Shown: positions 53,326 to 62,476 of the stretch, piece by piece | Layout of the letters: each line of letters starts with the position of its first letter | Numbering within the stretch: position 1 is the stretch's first letter | Origin: Microcoleus vaginatus PCC 9802 | Lineage (GTDB): Bacteria; Cyanobacteriota; Cyanobacteriia; Cyanobacteriales; Microcoleaceae | Direction: 5' to 3' | Length of the DNA stretch: 64,000 nucleotides | NCBI GenBank assembly: GCA_022701275.1 | Contig: CP031740.1 | Coordinates: 5,779,001-5,843,000 of the forward strand | Notes under the pieces: model-generated | Told to the model about the DNA's origin: nothing | What the model saw: only the letters and a program-made list of their open reading frames with translations | The model's database searches: none | Position numbers and translations under genes: made by a program

Positions 53326-54501
53326 ATGCCTCAAGTTCTCTTCAAAGTTGATTTGACCAAACCGATGTCAGAACAGGAATTAGTCGGTCACAATCGCTGG
53401 CATCCAGATATTCCAGCAGTAGTTTCCGTCAATCCCGGCGATGTATTTCGCATCGAGTGCAAAGACTGGACAGACGGACAAATTAAAAATGACGACAGTC
53501 CCGACGACATTCGCGATGTAGACTTAACAGTAGTTCACGTTTTGAGCGGGCCAATTTACGTTAACGGCGCGCAGCCAGGGGATATTTTAGTAGTCGATAT
53601 CCTCGATATCGGGGCTTTGCAAGGAGAAGAATGGGGTTTTACCGGAATTTTTGCTAAAGAAAACGGCGGCGGTTTCTTGACCGAACATTTTCCGACTGCT
53701 GCTAAAGCAATTTGGGATTTTCAGGGAATTTATACCGCTTCTCGACACATACCAAAAGTCAGGTTTGCTGGGATTACTCATCCGGGTTTAATCGGCTGCG
53801 CTCCTTCTCAGGAATTGTTGAATAAATGGAACAAACGGGAAGCGGAATTAGTAGCAACAAATCCCGATCGAGTGCCGCCTTTAGCAGCACTGCCGAACCC
53901 CAAGAATGCAGTTTTGGGGTCGCTGCAAGGGGCAGAATTCGAGCGAGTTGCGGCAGAAGCAGCGCGCACAGTTCCTCCCCGGGAACACGGCGGCAATTGC
54001 GATATTAAAAACCTGTCGCGGGGTTCGAGAATTTATTTCCCGGTTTATGTCGAAGGCGCGAAACTTTCGATGGGAGATATTCACTTTTCTCAAGGAGACG
54101 GGGAGATTTCATTCTGCGGGGCAATTGAAATGTCGGGGTACATCGACCTCCACGTTGATATTATCAAAGGTGGCATGGATAAATACGCGATGGTCAACCC
54201 GATTTTCAAACCCGGGCCGGTGGAACCCCGCTATTCTGAGTACCTCGTTTTTGAAGGGATTTCTGTTGATGAATTTACTGGTCAGCAGTATTATATGGAT
54301 GCCCACGTTGCTTATCGCCGAGCTTGTTTGAATGCGATCGAATATTTGAAAAAGTTTGGTTTTACCGGAGAACAAGCGTATTTGCTCTTAAGTTGTGCTC
54401 CGGTTGAGGGTCGCATCAGCGGCATTGTGGATATTCCCAATGCTTGCTGCACTATTGCTTTACCGACAGAAATTTTCCAGATGGATATTCTGCCGTCTTA
54501 A
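53326..54501 (+). CDS. fmdA: Formamidase
   Basis: 391 residues from ATG 53326 (MPQVLFKVDL), with AGAGGAG eight bases upstream; a GTG nine bases earlier overlaps that site. FmdA/AmdA-family hydrolase that cuts formamide to formate and ammonia. Typical segments: HNRWHPDIPAVVSVNPGDVFR, LSGPIYVNGAQPGDILVVDI, VRFAGITHPGLIGCAPS, EHGGNCDIKNLSRGSRIYFPV, GDIHFSQGDGEISFCGAIEM and CAPVEGRISGIVDIPNACC. Divergent from ureD, followed by fmdB. Together with urease it makes ammonia from small amides, consistent with an NtcA site. Confidence 0.95.
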   Translation: MPQVLFKVDLTKPMSEQELVGHNRWHPDIPAVVSVNPGDVFRIECKDWTDGQIKNDDSPDDIRDVDLTVVHVLSGPIYVNGAQPGDILVVDILDIGALQGEEWGFTGIFAKENGGGFLTEHFPTAAKAIWDFQGIYTASRHIPKVRFAGITHPGLIGCAPSQELLNKWNKREAELVATNPDRVPPLAALPNPKNAVLGSLQGAEFERVAAEAARTVPPREHGGNCDIKNLSRGSRIYFPVYVEGAKLSMGDIHFSQGDGEISFCGAIEMSGYIDLHVDIIKGGMDKYAMVNPIFKPGPVEPRYSEYLVFEGISVDEFTGQQYYMDAHVAYRRACLNAIEYLKKFGFTGEQAYLLLSCAPVEGRISGIVDIPNACCTIALPTEIFQMDILPS

Positions 54502-54530
54502 TTACAGGATTTACGCAGAGATTCGCTTTT

Positions 54531-54624
54531 GTAGGGTGCGCTTCGGCGCACCTTACCCCCACAAATAGTCTAAAAATTGCTTTCTTGCGTAAGTCCTCAA
54601 TTAGTAGGGCGGGCGCTGCCCGCC
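54531..54624. repeat. Two hairpins in the fmdA-fmdB gap
   Basis: GTAGGGTGCGC-TTCG-GCGCACCTTAC (54531-54556, 11 bp with one G-T) and GGCGGGC-GCT-GCCCGCC (54608-54624). Without T-runs they are better read as repeats than terminators. Confidence 0.75.
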
Positions 54625-54663
54625 GCCTAGTCATTGCCTCCAAATTTACCATCAAAAATTGAT

Positions 54664-54927
54664 ATGCCTCTTTACGATTTTAAGTGTGAAACTTGCGGCA
54701 CTTTTGATAAGTGGCGCCCTCTTGCAGAAGCAGATACACCGGTGCTTTGTCCGAGTTGCGAAACAGTTGCTAAACGCATCTTTTCGCCGCCGATGATTCT
54801 AACTGGAAAGCTGCGGTTGAAAGGTCAAGAAAATCGGGAACCGCAGGTAGTTAAGCGTTCTGAGGAACCTAAACCGCAGCGGAATCGCGAACACCGAGGG
54901 GGACGACCTTGGATGATCGGTCACTGA
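54664..54927 (+). CDS. fmdB: FmdB-type zinc ribbon protein
   Basis: 87 residues from ATG 54664 (MPLYDFKCETCG); the frame upstream comes from repeat sequence. Zinc ribbon with CETCG and CPSC pairs (residues ~8-11 and 31-34), then KRIFSPPMILTG and a basic disordered tail. FmdB is often beside fmdA and is proposed to regulate amidase expression, though this is not well proven. It follows fmdA by 162 bases. Confidence 0.88.
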   Translation: MPLYDFKCETCGTFDKWRPLAEADTPVLCPSCETVAKRIFSPPMILTGKLRLKGQENREPQVVKRSEEPKPQRNREHRGGRPWMIGH

Positions 54928-55099
54928 TCCAGTCCGACACTCAAGCAGGGGTTTCAACCCCTGCCTCAAAGCTGAAGTCCTCTTGCATAGAACGGAAAAA
55001 TTAGTATTTCAGTCGGTTTCAACCTACTTTTGCTATTAGACAGGGACTTAAGGCCCTGGCGAGCCAAGGAAGTATTTTGTACTTATTTCTTGGTCAAGA

Positions 55100-56053
55100 T
55101 ATAGTCATTTCAAATAAATCTGAGACAAATGCAAGATGATGTAAAATCAAGAAAAATTGTTAACTCGGAGCCGAAAAATGGCATACAGTCTAGATTTAAG
55201 AAAAAGAGTAGTGGATTATGTGGAAAATGGAGGGGGTATAACTAAAGCCGCCGCCCTGTTTAAAGTAGGAAGAGCAACAATATACAGATGGCTAGGGAGG
55301 GAAGACCTTCGAGCCACTAAGGTAGAACACCGTGAGCGAAAGATAGACTGGGAAGCGCTCAGAAAAGATGTAGAAGAAAATCCCGAAGCAAGATTAATAG
55401 AAAGAGCAAGGAAATTCGGGGTGAGAGCGAGTGCCATATGCTATGCCTTAAAGAAAATGAAAATTACGAGAAAAAAAAAGAATATCGTTATAGAGAAAGG
55501 AATAGAGAAGAAAGAATACAATACTACCAAACACTGAGAAATTTAATTAAAGCTCATGGGAGTAAAAGCCTTGTATTTATTGATGAGTCAGGGTTTGAAG
55601 AGTTTCATGCTTGTGTTTATGCGTGGTCAAAAAAAGGAAAAAAAGTATATGGGGATAGACAAGGAAAACGCGGAAAGAGAGAAAATTTAGTAGCAGGAAG
55701 AAGAAAAGGAAACAAGGACTTGATTGCACCTATGGTCTTTACAGGGAGCTTGAATGCAGAAAGTTTTGAAGGGTGGTTAGCTTTATATTTATTGCCATCT
55801 TTAACAATACCATCAATATTAATCATGGATAATGCACCGATTCATCGTAAGACAGCAATTAGACTGCTGGTGGAGGAAGCAGGCCATCAGATACTTTTTT
55901 TACCAAAATACTCTCCTGACTTAAATGATATTGAGCATGATTTTAGTGCATTAAAGAGAGCTATAATGTATTCGCATTCTGCCACATCTCTTGATGAGAT
56001 TATTCGCGCTTATTGTGCAACTTAGTGTCTCATTTTTATTTGAAATAACTATA
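55100..56053 (+). mobile_element. IS630-family insertion sequence
   Basis: Terminal inverted repeats of about 26 bases with a few mismatches: TATAGTCATTTCAAATAAA at the left and its near-complement TTTATTTGAAATAACTATA at the right end. Both ends have TA, the usual target duplication. The element is about 954 bases and carries one transposase split over two frames. It lies between fmdB and a DNA-methyltransferase scrap. Confidence 0.85.
55178..56025 (+). CDS. IS630 transposase, two frames joined by -1 frameshift
   Basis: The first frame (MAYSLDLRKRVVDYVENGG, ATIYRWLGREDLRA) is the helix-turn-helix part and ends at 55537; the second frame (55438-56025) has the DDE catalytic core with FIDESGFEE, ILIMDNAPIHRK and LPKYSPDLNDIEHDF. 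They overlap across AAAAAAAAAG (55471-55480), where the second frame is -1 of the first, so slippage would give TRKKKEYRY joined protein. A true frameshift mutation is the alternative. All three acidic residues (D, D, E) are present, so the IS could be active. Confidence 0.85.
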
Positions 56054-56179
56054 ACATAATTATAAACAGAATAATTTAAGTCATATTGAACCTGCTATAG
56101 TATTAAAAGGGAAAACGTTATTAAAATGGAAAACGTTTAGGAATGAGAAAGGCGCTCGCGCTTCGAGCTTACTACTTCA

Positions 56180-56425
56180 GTGTACCGCACTCAACAAATG
56201 TCCGCAAAGCACTGGGGAATTACTCAACTTTACAAGAAGTTTTTTGAAGAACAAACAACTCAGCTATTTAAACTCCCCGCTCAACTCGATCGCCAAGTAA
56301 TGCCAGCTTACGGATTTATTGACAGCGACGATATTTTAGCAAAAGTGCTGGAATTCAACCTAGAACTGGCAGAAAAAGACAAACGGGGAGAACCGGTAGT
56401 TGGGCCTTGTGTCCCAACTGACTAA
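56180..56425 (+). pseudogene. C-terminal fragment of a DNA-methyltransferase-like protein
   Basis: About 81 codons opening in mid-domain (YRTQQMSAKHWGITQLYKKFF, then LFKLPAQLDRQVMPAYGF and DILAKVLEFNLELAEKDKRGE). I associate this segment with the C-terminal end of restriction-type SAM-dependent DNA methyltransferases, by memory and with moderate trust. No methylase motifs are present and no good start lies upstream. The IS630 element 130 bases upstream may mark the truncation. Confidence 0.55.
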
Positions 56426-56661
56426 AAATATTAATCACTGTTACCATAAATTTTGTAAATTTGGGTATAATCACATAAATTGTTGATAGAGATCACAAAC
56501 ACCCTACTATAAAAACAGAGATACTACGGGAAGAGTTAAGTTTTGAGTTAAAGATTTCCCAATTCAAAATTAAACACTCAAAACTGCTTTCCGCCTTCAG
56601 CATAAGTGCATTCTGCTTTTCTTCGCTCAATTACTCCTGATTTGTTTGGGAGGAACTTTCA

Positions 56662-58437
56662 ATGTTATTATTTACCCACACTCAGTCCAAAAATAGCAAA
56701 GTAGAGCAACAGCACTATGCTCAAAAACCTTTGTTACCGACTTCAAGTATTAATCTAACAGGGCTAAAGGGAGGATGCAACCATTTGCGAATTAGCCAAA
56801 AAATTAGCTACGGTTATGCTTTAGCTATCGGCATAGCGATTTTGGGAACTGGTGCGGGAATGAGATTGGGAGACTACTTTCGCAAGCAAGCTTTAGTTGA
56901 GGTGAATGTTGCCCAACAGCAGCAGCAAATGCTGCAAAATTTGCAAAATACCGTATTTGAAGCCCGATCGCACGCGGCGAGATTGCCAGTCGTTTTGGGA
57001 AACACGGTGTGGCTGCAATACGAACACGATCGCTTTGTCGGGCAAATCAATCAGGCGAAAATCCTGATTTCAGAAATTGAATCTTTCGCACGAGAAAATC
57101 CCGATAGACTAGCAACAGAAGAGGCAGCATTGCAGGCTCACTTGAAGAAATCTGCCCTCGTCATTGATTACTACGGTCAGCTAATTAAATTGCAGTTAAA
57201 AGAAGCGGAAGTTTGGAATTTGCAGCCCAACAGCCTCGAATCCGCACAGCTACAAATGTTGAGGACTAGCAGCGGTCAAGAGGCGATCGTACTAGATAAC
57301 CTTGCTCAAAGTTTAACCGAGCTAATTTCTATAGTAGAAATTCACAAACAGCAAGGAACCCAAGCATTAGAACAAGCTGAAAATTTGCGAAACCGAATTA
57401 TTCTCGGGAGTATGCTAATTTCAGCACTCATCGCCGTCGCGCTGGCGGACAAAACCAGCCGCGCGATCGCCCAACCCCTCGAAACCGTCACTAATTTTGC
57501 TCAGCAAGTCGCTCGCGAATCGAATTTTAACCTGCAAGTACCAGTCACAACAAACGACGAAATCGGAGTTTTAGCGACCTCTTTCAATCTATTGATTCAG
57601 CGAGTTAGTGAGTATACAAAAGAACTCAAACAAACTCAATCCCAATTAATTCAGACCGAAAAAATGTCCTCTCTCGGTCAAATGGTTGCAGGGATAGCCC
57701 ACGAAATCAACAATCCCGTCAACTTCATCGGCGGCAACATTGACTATGCCAACCAATACATCGAAGATTTGGCAGGTTTGGTAACTCTCTATCAAGAATA
57801 TTATCCAAACCCACCAGATGCCATTCTAGAGCGCATCGAAGACATTGAACTCGAATTTCTCAGAGAAGATTTACCAAAAACCCTCTCTTCGATGAAAATG
57901 GGAGCCGATCGCATTCGCGAAATTGTCGTATCCATGCGGAATTTTTCGCGATCGGACGACGGAAAAATGAGATCGGCCGACATTCACGAAGGAATTGATA
58001 GCACCCTCGTAATTCTCAATCACCGACTCAAACAAGGTATTCAAGTTATTAAACAATACGGCAAGTTGCCTGCGCTTGAGTGCTCTCCCGCGCAACTGAA
58101 TCAAGTATTTATGAATATTATTAGTAATGCAATAGATGCGCTGGAGGAGGTGAAAAAGGAAGACAAAGACTATTCGCCAACAATTTGGATTAGCACGGAA
58201 ATTACCCCCGACAATACTGTCACCGTCAAGATTCGGGATAACGGGCCCGGAATTGCATCCGCCAGTGCGCAACAAATATTTGACCCATTTTTTACTACAA
58301 AGTCGATCGGCAAAGGTACTGGATTAGGATTGGCTATTTCCTATCAAATCCTTGCCAAGCATCAAGGCAAAATTGAGGTAAATTCTCAAATAGGACAGGG
58401 CACGGAATTTGTGATTACTTTGCCAGTTGCTGCGTAA
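56662..58437 (+). CDS. Sensor histidine kinase with HAMP domain
   Basis: 591 residues, GGAGGAA ribosome site. Two membrane helices (about 55-75 and 250-268, YGYALAIGIAILGTGAG and ILGSMLISALIAVALA) bracket a ~175-residue extracytoplasmic coiled helical domain. HAMP (about 270-325), then HisKA with the phospho-His at residue 347 (MVAGIAHEINNPVNFIGGN), N box VFMNIISNAIDALEEV, G1 IRDNGPGI and G2 GKGTGLGLAISYQI. The type (with NPVNFI after the H box) is common in filamentous cyanobacteria. No receiver domain and no adjacent response regulator, so the partner is unknown. Confidence 0.94.
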   Translation: MLLFTHTQSKNSKVEQQHYAQKPLLPTSSINLTGLKGGCNHLRISQKISYGYALAIGIAILGTGAGMRLGDYFRKQALVEVNVAQQQQQMLQNLQNTVFEARSHAARLPVVLGNTVWLQYEHDRFVGQINQAKILISEIESFARENPDRLATEEAALQAHLKKSALVIDYYGQLIKLQLKEAEVWNLQPNSLESAQLQMLRTSSGQEAIVLDNLAQSLTELISIVEIHKQQGTQALEQAENLRNRIILGSMLISALIAVALADKTSRAIAQPLETVTNFAQQVARESNFNLQVPVTTNDEIGVLATSFNLLIQRVSEYTKELKQTQSQLIQTEKMSSLGQMVAGIAHEINNPVNFIGGNIDYANQYIEDLAGLVTLYQEYYPNPPDAILERIEDIELEFLREDLPKTLSSMKMGADRIREIVVSMRNFSRSDDGKMRSADIHEGIDSTLVILNHRLKQGIQVIKQYGKLPALECSPAQLNQVFMNIISNAIDALEEVKKEDKDYSPTIWISTEITPDNTVTVKIRDNGPGIASASAQQIFDPFFTTKSIGKGTGLGLAISYQILAKHQGKIEVNSQIGQGTEFVITLPVAA

Positions 58438-58659
58438 TATCACGCGGGGCGATCGGGATGAAAATAAAAAATCGGTTCCCACCGTCGCCCCATTTCCAAA
58501 ACCAGCCGACTTGTTCAACCAATTGAAGGCCCGACGTAACAAGTCCGGGGCGAACTTGGCAGATATAGAGGTGGTTTTAGAAATACTAGAAAACTATTAG
58601 CGCGAAAATTGAGCGAAAAACACAACGATTGGTGACAATAAATCTGAAACCGTTGAATC

Positions 58660-58749
58660 ATATCGTTTTCGGTTGCACCGGAATGATACCGAGGACACGG
58701 CACTGCCATGTCCTCTATATCATGTCGCTCGTGCAACCGGAAACGATAT
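58660..58749. repeat. Nested palindrome downstream of the kinase gene
   Basis: Outer arms 58660-58678 and 58731-58749 (ATATCGTTTTCGGTTGCAC with one mismatch) surround an inner exact GAGGACA/TGTCCTC stem at 58691-58715. A further CCGGTGCAACC at 58776 repeats part of the arm. A large cruciform-type structure, possibly a small repeat element; no coding capacity. Confidence 0.75.
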
Positions 58750-58815
58750 CAACAGTAAACAGTCAACAATCCTTCCGGTGCAACCAGAATTGATATCACA
58801 AATGATTGAAATGGA

Positions 58816-58900
58816 TGGGGGCGGAGGGACTTGAACCCACACGACCGTTTCGGGTCAACGGATTTTAAGTCCGTAGCGTCTACCATTCCGCCACGCCCCC
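58816..58900 (-). tRNA. tRNA-Leu (UAA), intron-free
   Basis: 85 bases with acceptor GGGGGCG/CGCCCCC, anticodon stem ACGGA/TCCGT and loop CTTAAAA (anticodon TAA), a long variable arm, T arm with TTCAAGT. The group I intron common in cyanobacterial trnL(UAA) would interrupt the anticodon loop; the loop here is contiguous. CCA is not encoded. Confidence 0.95.
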
Positions 58901-59098
58901 TTTTTGTCAAGCTGCTGTGCTTTTGAGCCACTAACAGCAACAGCCTTTTATTCTACAGCCAAAATCCCTATTTACGCAACCCCTAATCAAAAAATTCCCA
59001 AAAGTCGCGCTGGATCTCCCCAAGCGGTACAATAGTTAACCAGCTAACGGAGCGTGTCAACTGACTTACCCGTGTTATTATTCCCCTAAAGCAAATCT

Positions 59099-59314
59099 AT
59101 GTATATTACCTTACTGCTTTACGCCGTCTTGGCCGGAGCCTACCTCCTGGTAGTACCCGCCGCCACCTACGCTTACCTGAACAGCCGCTGGTACATCGCT
59201 ACCTCTTTTGAGCGCGGCTTCATGTACTTCTTGATGTTCTTCTTCTTCCCAGGTATGTTTCTCCTAGCTCCATTTTTGAATTTTCGGCCCAAACGGCGGC
59301 AGATAGAAGCCTAA
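59099..59314 (+). CDS. ndhL: NAD(P)H-quinone oxidoreductase subunit L
   Basis: 71 residues, the usual length. Small two-helix membrane subunit of the cyanobacterial NDH-1 complex, required for respiration and cyclic electron flow; mutants in Synechocystis lose inorganic carbon transport. [23 protein letters not shown] and [22 protein letters not shown] are the helices. It ends in TAA directly followed by the next ATG (59312-59317), so it is cotranscribed with the DUF3007 gene. Confidence 0.96.
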   Translation: MYITLLLYAVLAGAYLLVVPAATYAYLNSRWYIATSFERGFMYFLMFFFFPGMFLLAPFLNFRPKRRQIEA

Positions 59315-59620
59315 ATGCGACGTATTGACGTAATTGGAATCAGTATCGGCTTTTTTGTAGCAGGTGGGTTGGTCTACTTGCTACTGCAATTCGCCGGACT
59401 TGACAGCATGAATGCAGGGATTTGGAGCCAGTTATTTTTGGTCGCCGGCTTGATTGGCTGGCTGGTGACTTATTTATTTCGAGCACTGACTCAAAATATG
59501 ACCTACAGCCAGCAATTGCAAGACTACAAAGAAGCTGTCTTGCAGAAGCAGCTCGATGAACTCACTCCTGAAGAATTAGCCAAACTTCAAGCCGAAATTG
59601 AGCAGGAAAAAGATAATTAG
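59315..59620 (+). CDS. DUF3007 membrane protein
   Basis: 101 residues, two membrane helices (VIGISIGFFVAGGLVYLLLQFAG and SQLFLVAGLIGWLVTYLFRAL) and a charged C-terminal coiled coil (LQKQLDELTPEELAKLQAEIEQE). Conserved in cyanobacteria and linked to ndhL and trpA by gene order; function not established. Starts directly after the ndhL stop. Confidence 0.9.
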   Translation: MRRIDVIGISIGFFVAGGLVYLLLQFAGLDSMNAGIWSQLFLVAGLIGWLVTYLFRALTQNMTYSQQLQDYKEAVLQKQLDELTPEELAKLQAEIEQEKDN

Positions 59621-59928
59621 TCAATAGTCCTTAGTTCTCAGTTATTAGTTATTAGTGAGCTATTAGTGATTAGTTATTAGCTATCAATAAACTCTGAACT
59701 AATGACTGGGAATAACAATTCATGAATAGTGATATTGACGGCTAACTAATGACTGATGACTGATATCACGTTCCCTAAAATAAGCGCGATAGGTTGGTAG
59801 TGAGGACTTCAGTCCGAGGGAGTTTTATGAGGAAGGAATTACTCACTACAAACAAATTTGATTGCGATGGATCGAGGGAAAATCCTATGTATGATGACTG
59901 ATAACCAATGACTGATGACTAATAACTA
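59621..59928. repeat. Repeat-rich gap, TAATGACTGATGACT family
   Basis: About 300 bases of overlapping heptamer repeats (AGTTATTAGTTATTAGT, TGACTGATGACTAAT) and a GGACTTCAGTCC palindrome near 59803. No gene. trpA expression may come from the upstream ndhL promoter or from this region. Confidence 0.85.
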
Positions 59929-60726
59929 ATGACTATTTCTAATTGTTTTGAAACGTTACGCAAGAACCACGAATGTGGATTGATTCCTTTTATTACTGCT
60001 GGCGACCCAGACTTGGAGACAACAGCTAAAGCACTGCAAATTTTGGATGATAACGGTGCAGATGCGATCGAGCTGGGCGTTCCCTATTCTGACCCGCTAG
60101 CTGACGGGCCAGTGATTCAAGCCGCTGCTACAAGGGCTTTACAGCGGGGAACGCGGTTAGATTCGGTGCTGGAAATGGTAGCGAAAGTTAGTCCGAATTT
60201 GCGATCGCCCATCATTCTATTCACATACTACAACCCGATTTTGTACCGAGGTATAGAAACCTTCTTGCAGCAAATCAAAAGTGCTGGAGTTCAGGGATTG
60301 GTTGTACCAGACTTGCCCTTAGAAGAAGCAGACAGTCTCATCCAACCTGCCAACAAATTAGGGATTGAACTAACATTATTAGTTGCTCCCACAAGTCCCA
60401 AAAGTCGTATAGAAGCGATCGCTCGTCAGTCTCAAGGATTTATTTACTTAGTCAGTGTGACGGGGGTTACGGGAGTACGCGAAGGCTTAGAAACGAGAGC
60501 AAAAGAGTTGCTGCAAGAACTCCGCACCGTCACCGACAAACCCATCGGCGTCGGGTTTGGTATATCGAAACCCGAACACGCTCGCCAAGTGAAAGAATGG
60601 GGTGCAGATGCTGCGATTGTTGGCAGTGCTTTTGTCAAACGCTTGGCCCAAGGAACTCCAGAAGAGGGTTTAGAAGCGATAGGTGAATTCTGCAAAAGTC
60701 TAAAAATAGCGATTCAAAATGGTTAG
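59929..60726 (+). CDS. trpA: Tryptophan synthase alpha subunit
   Basis: 265 residues, full length. Cleaves indole-glycerol phosphate to indole and glyceraldehyde 3-phosphate; indole passes to TrpB. Catalytic Glu and Asp are in [21 protein letters not shown] (the E and D of ELG and DPLADG). Also [24 protein letters not shown] and [17 protein letters not shown]. The ndhL-DUF3007-trpA order is common in cyanobacteria. A strong terminator lies 106 bases after its stop. Confidence 0.98.
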   Translation: MTISNCFETLRKNHECGLIPFITAGDPDLETTAKALQILDDNGADAIELGVPYSDPLADGPVIQAAATRALQRGTRLDSVLEMVAKVSPNLRSPIILFTYYNPILYRGIETFLQQIKSAGVQGLVVPDLPLEEADSLIQPANKLGIELTLLVAPTSPKSRIEAIARQSQGFIYLVSVTGVTGVREGLETRAKELLQELRTVTDKPIGVGFGISKPEHARQVKEWGADAAIVGSAFVKRLAQGTPEEGLEAIGEFCKSLKIAIQNG

Positions 60727-60831
60727 CAACTGTGCAGATACTTTCAGCCATTAGACAGATGTGTGCGATCGCGATGTGCCACCACAATTGCGATTAAAGA
60801 CCTTGTTGTACTTGAGATCATACACCACCTT

Positions 60832-60862
60832 CCTTCTAGTTCCTGACTAGAAGGTTTTTTTT
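60832..60862 (+). terminator. Rho-independent terminator after trpA
   Basis: CCTTCTAGT-TCCTG-ACTAGAAGG stem (60832-60854, perfect 9 bp) followed by eight T. The best intrinsic terminator in the window. Confidence 0.93.
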
Positions 60863-61163
60863 GAGCCGAAAATGCAAAACATTTCAACATAGTCCGCGCA
60901 TGGATAACCAAACAGCTATGTAGGGAAACGACTTTGCCGTATCGGGCGCGGGGTGCTACGAATTTTAATAATTGGTAGAAGATTGAGGATTGTCCATTCC
61001 TTCTTCCTTCTACTATAACTTGAGGAATCTAACTTGGGATAGATGAAAAGCTCCTGTTTCTATTCCTATACTAAAAAAGTGTTTAAGTGCCTAATTTTGT
61101 AATGCTAACCCTCTACAGAACCACCAGGCATTTGAGCCTCTCACAATAGAAAGGAGCATTTTT
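60863..61163. other. Intergenic, upstream of the lipoprotein gene
   Basis: No gene. A pyrimidine-rich CTTCTTCCTTCTAC stretch near 61000 and the lipoprotein promoter region; a GAAAGGAG ribosome site lies just before 61164. Confidence 0.6.
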
Positions 61164-61811
61164 ATGAAGAGACTAACTGCATTTGTGAAAAAAATTCGAG
61201 CTGTACAAATTTTAACAGTGTTTCTGGCTGGCATTTTAGTATTAGTGAGTACGGCCTGCAGCCGCCCTGATGTGACGGCAGGAAAAACTGATGTGACGGC
61301 AGGACAAAGTGATCCGAGGATAGGAAAAACTGCCGACCAAATTAGAGAAGAAGTGCCTTCAGGGGCTGTAACTTCCGAATTCAAAGGCGGCATGAACGAC
61401 TACAGCGATGTCGATCCCAGAAACAGAAAGCTTACAACAGAAGAAGCAAAAGCTCAGCTTCTCAAAGAGGAAGCGCAGCACCGCATTGAAACCAAATCTA
61501 GCAGCAATGTAGGCGAAAACGTGCGGCGGGTAGCGGACGACGCGCCTGAGAAACTCACCAAAGTTGGTGAAAAGGTGAAGGACGATGCTCGCACAGCTCA
61601 GAGCAAAGCTGATAACTTTGGCGACAAAACCAAACAAGGCCTTTCTAATCTTAAAGAAAACACTCGCGAAGGCTTGCAGGGAGCAAAAGATATTGTTAAA
61701 GAAGCCACCCAGGGAGCAAAAGAAAGAGTATCAGAGGGTACTGAGTCGCTGAGATATGGTACCAGCGGTGGCCAAGAAAATATCAATGATGCAGCGCGAG
61801 ATGCAAGATAG
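61164..61811 (+). CDS. LEA-like lipoprotein, two amber codons near its end
   Basis: 215 residues as read. A lipoprotein signal (MKRLTAFVKKIRAVQILTVFLAG, then LVSTAC with Cys at ~33) is followed by an Asp/Gly/Lys-rich mature part with KTADQIREEVPSG and repeating coiled stretches (KLTKVGEKVKDDARTAQSK, GLSNLKENTREGLQGAKD, VKEATQGAKERVSE) like LEA or apolipoprotein-type helices. Resembles a cyanobacterial family of small lipoproteins (DUF6658, by memory). The same frame continues after TAG 61809 as NAGDASENI, a second TAG at 61842, then KVNRDIDITQRVAETAADA to a TAA at 61908-61910, so the original end was probably 33 codons later. Confidence 0.8.
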   Translation: MKRLTAFVKKIRAVQILTVFLAGILVLVSTACSRPDVTAGKTDVTAGQSDPRIGKTADQIREEVPSGAVTSEFKGGMNDYSDVDPRNRKLTTEEAKAQLLKEEAQHRIETKSSSNVGENVRRVADDAPEKLTKVGEKVKDDARTAQSKADNFGDKTKQGLSNLKENTREGLQGAKDIVKEATQGAKERVSEGTESLRYGTSGGQENINDAARDAR

Positions 61812-61941
61812 AACGCTGGAGATGCCTCGGAGAATATTTGCTAGAAAGTGAATCGAGATATTGACATAACTCAACGAGTGGCAGAAACAGCGGCAGACGC
61901 GATCGACTAATTTCAAATAACGCTGTTTCCTTCTCGGGAAG

Positions 61942-61981
61942 CTAGATTCCGACAGGGGTTTTAACCTCTGTCGGAATCTAG
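61942..61981. terminator. Near-perfect 17-bp hairpin after the lipoprotein
   Basis: CTAGATTCCGACAGGGG (61942-61958) pairs with 61965-61981 with one mismatch and a six-base TTTTAA loop. No T-run follows. It may be a terminator or a CAGGGGTTTNAACCCCTG-type repeat, as at 54945 and 62020. Confidence 0.55.
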
Positions 61982-62476
61982 GTAAAGTCATCTGAAGACT
62001 ACTGTCTATTACTATTTGATTTGGTTTTAACCCCTGGGAGGGCTATTAGGCCGGAAGTAGAGTAGAGGGGGAGTTTCACCACAATGCAACGATTCTGTCC
62101 TTTTCTAGGGGGGACTAGAATGCCAATCCTTTCACGACGGATTCTTTATAATTTCTATAGATTGTATTTGGACTTTTTAAGGTATTAACTTTTTGAGCCG
62201 CTTCGCGGAAATTTGGGCGATCGAGCTATATTAAATTCAATTAATTACCCATGGTATTTTTCAAGACAGGAAACTGCGGTGTTTATACGGTATTTCGCGT
62301 TCATTGAATCGCATTTGAGATTAACAGGAGAAAGTTATACGTAAGTAAAAAGCTTTAATCCCGATCACCAAAGTATAAAATGTTGTTCATTAACAGATAA
62401 TGGGAATTTTCGATCTGGCGATCAAAAATTATGCGGTTTATGCCCTAAGATAGATACACTAAGTTTTGTCAAGCTA
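61982..62476. other. Intergenic region, no gene seen
   Basis: Contains a GGTTTTAACCCCTGG repeat and AT-rich DNA. No intact frame with recognisable homology. Confidence 0.55.
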
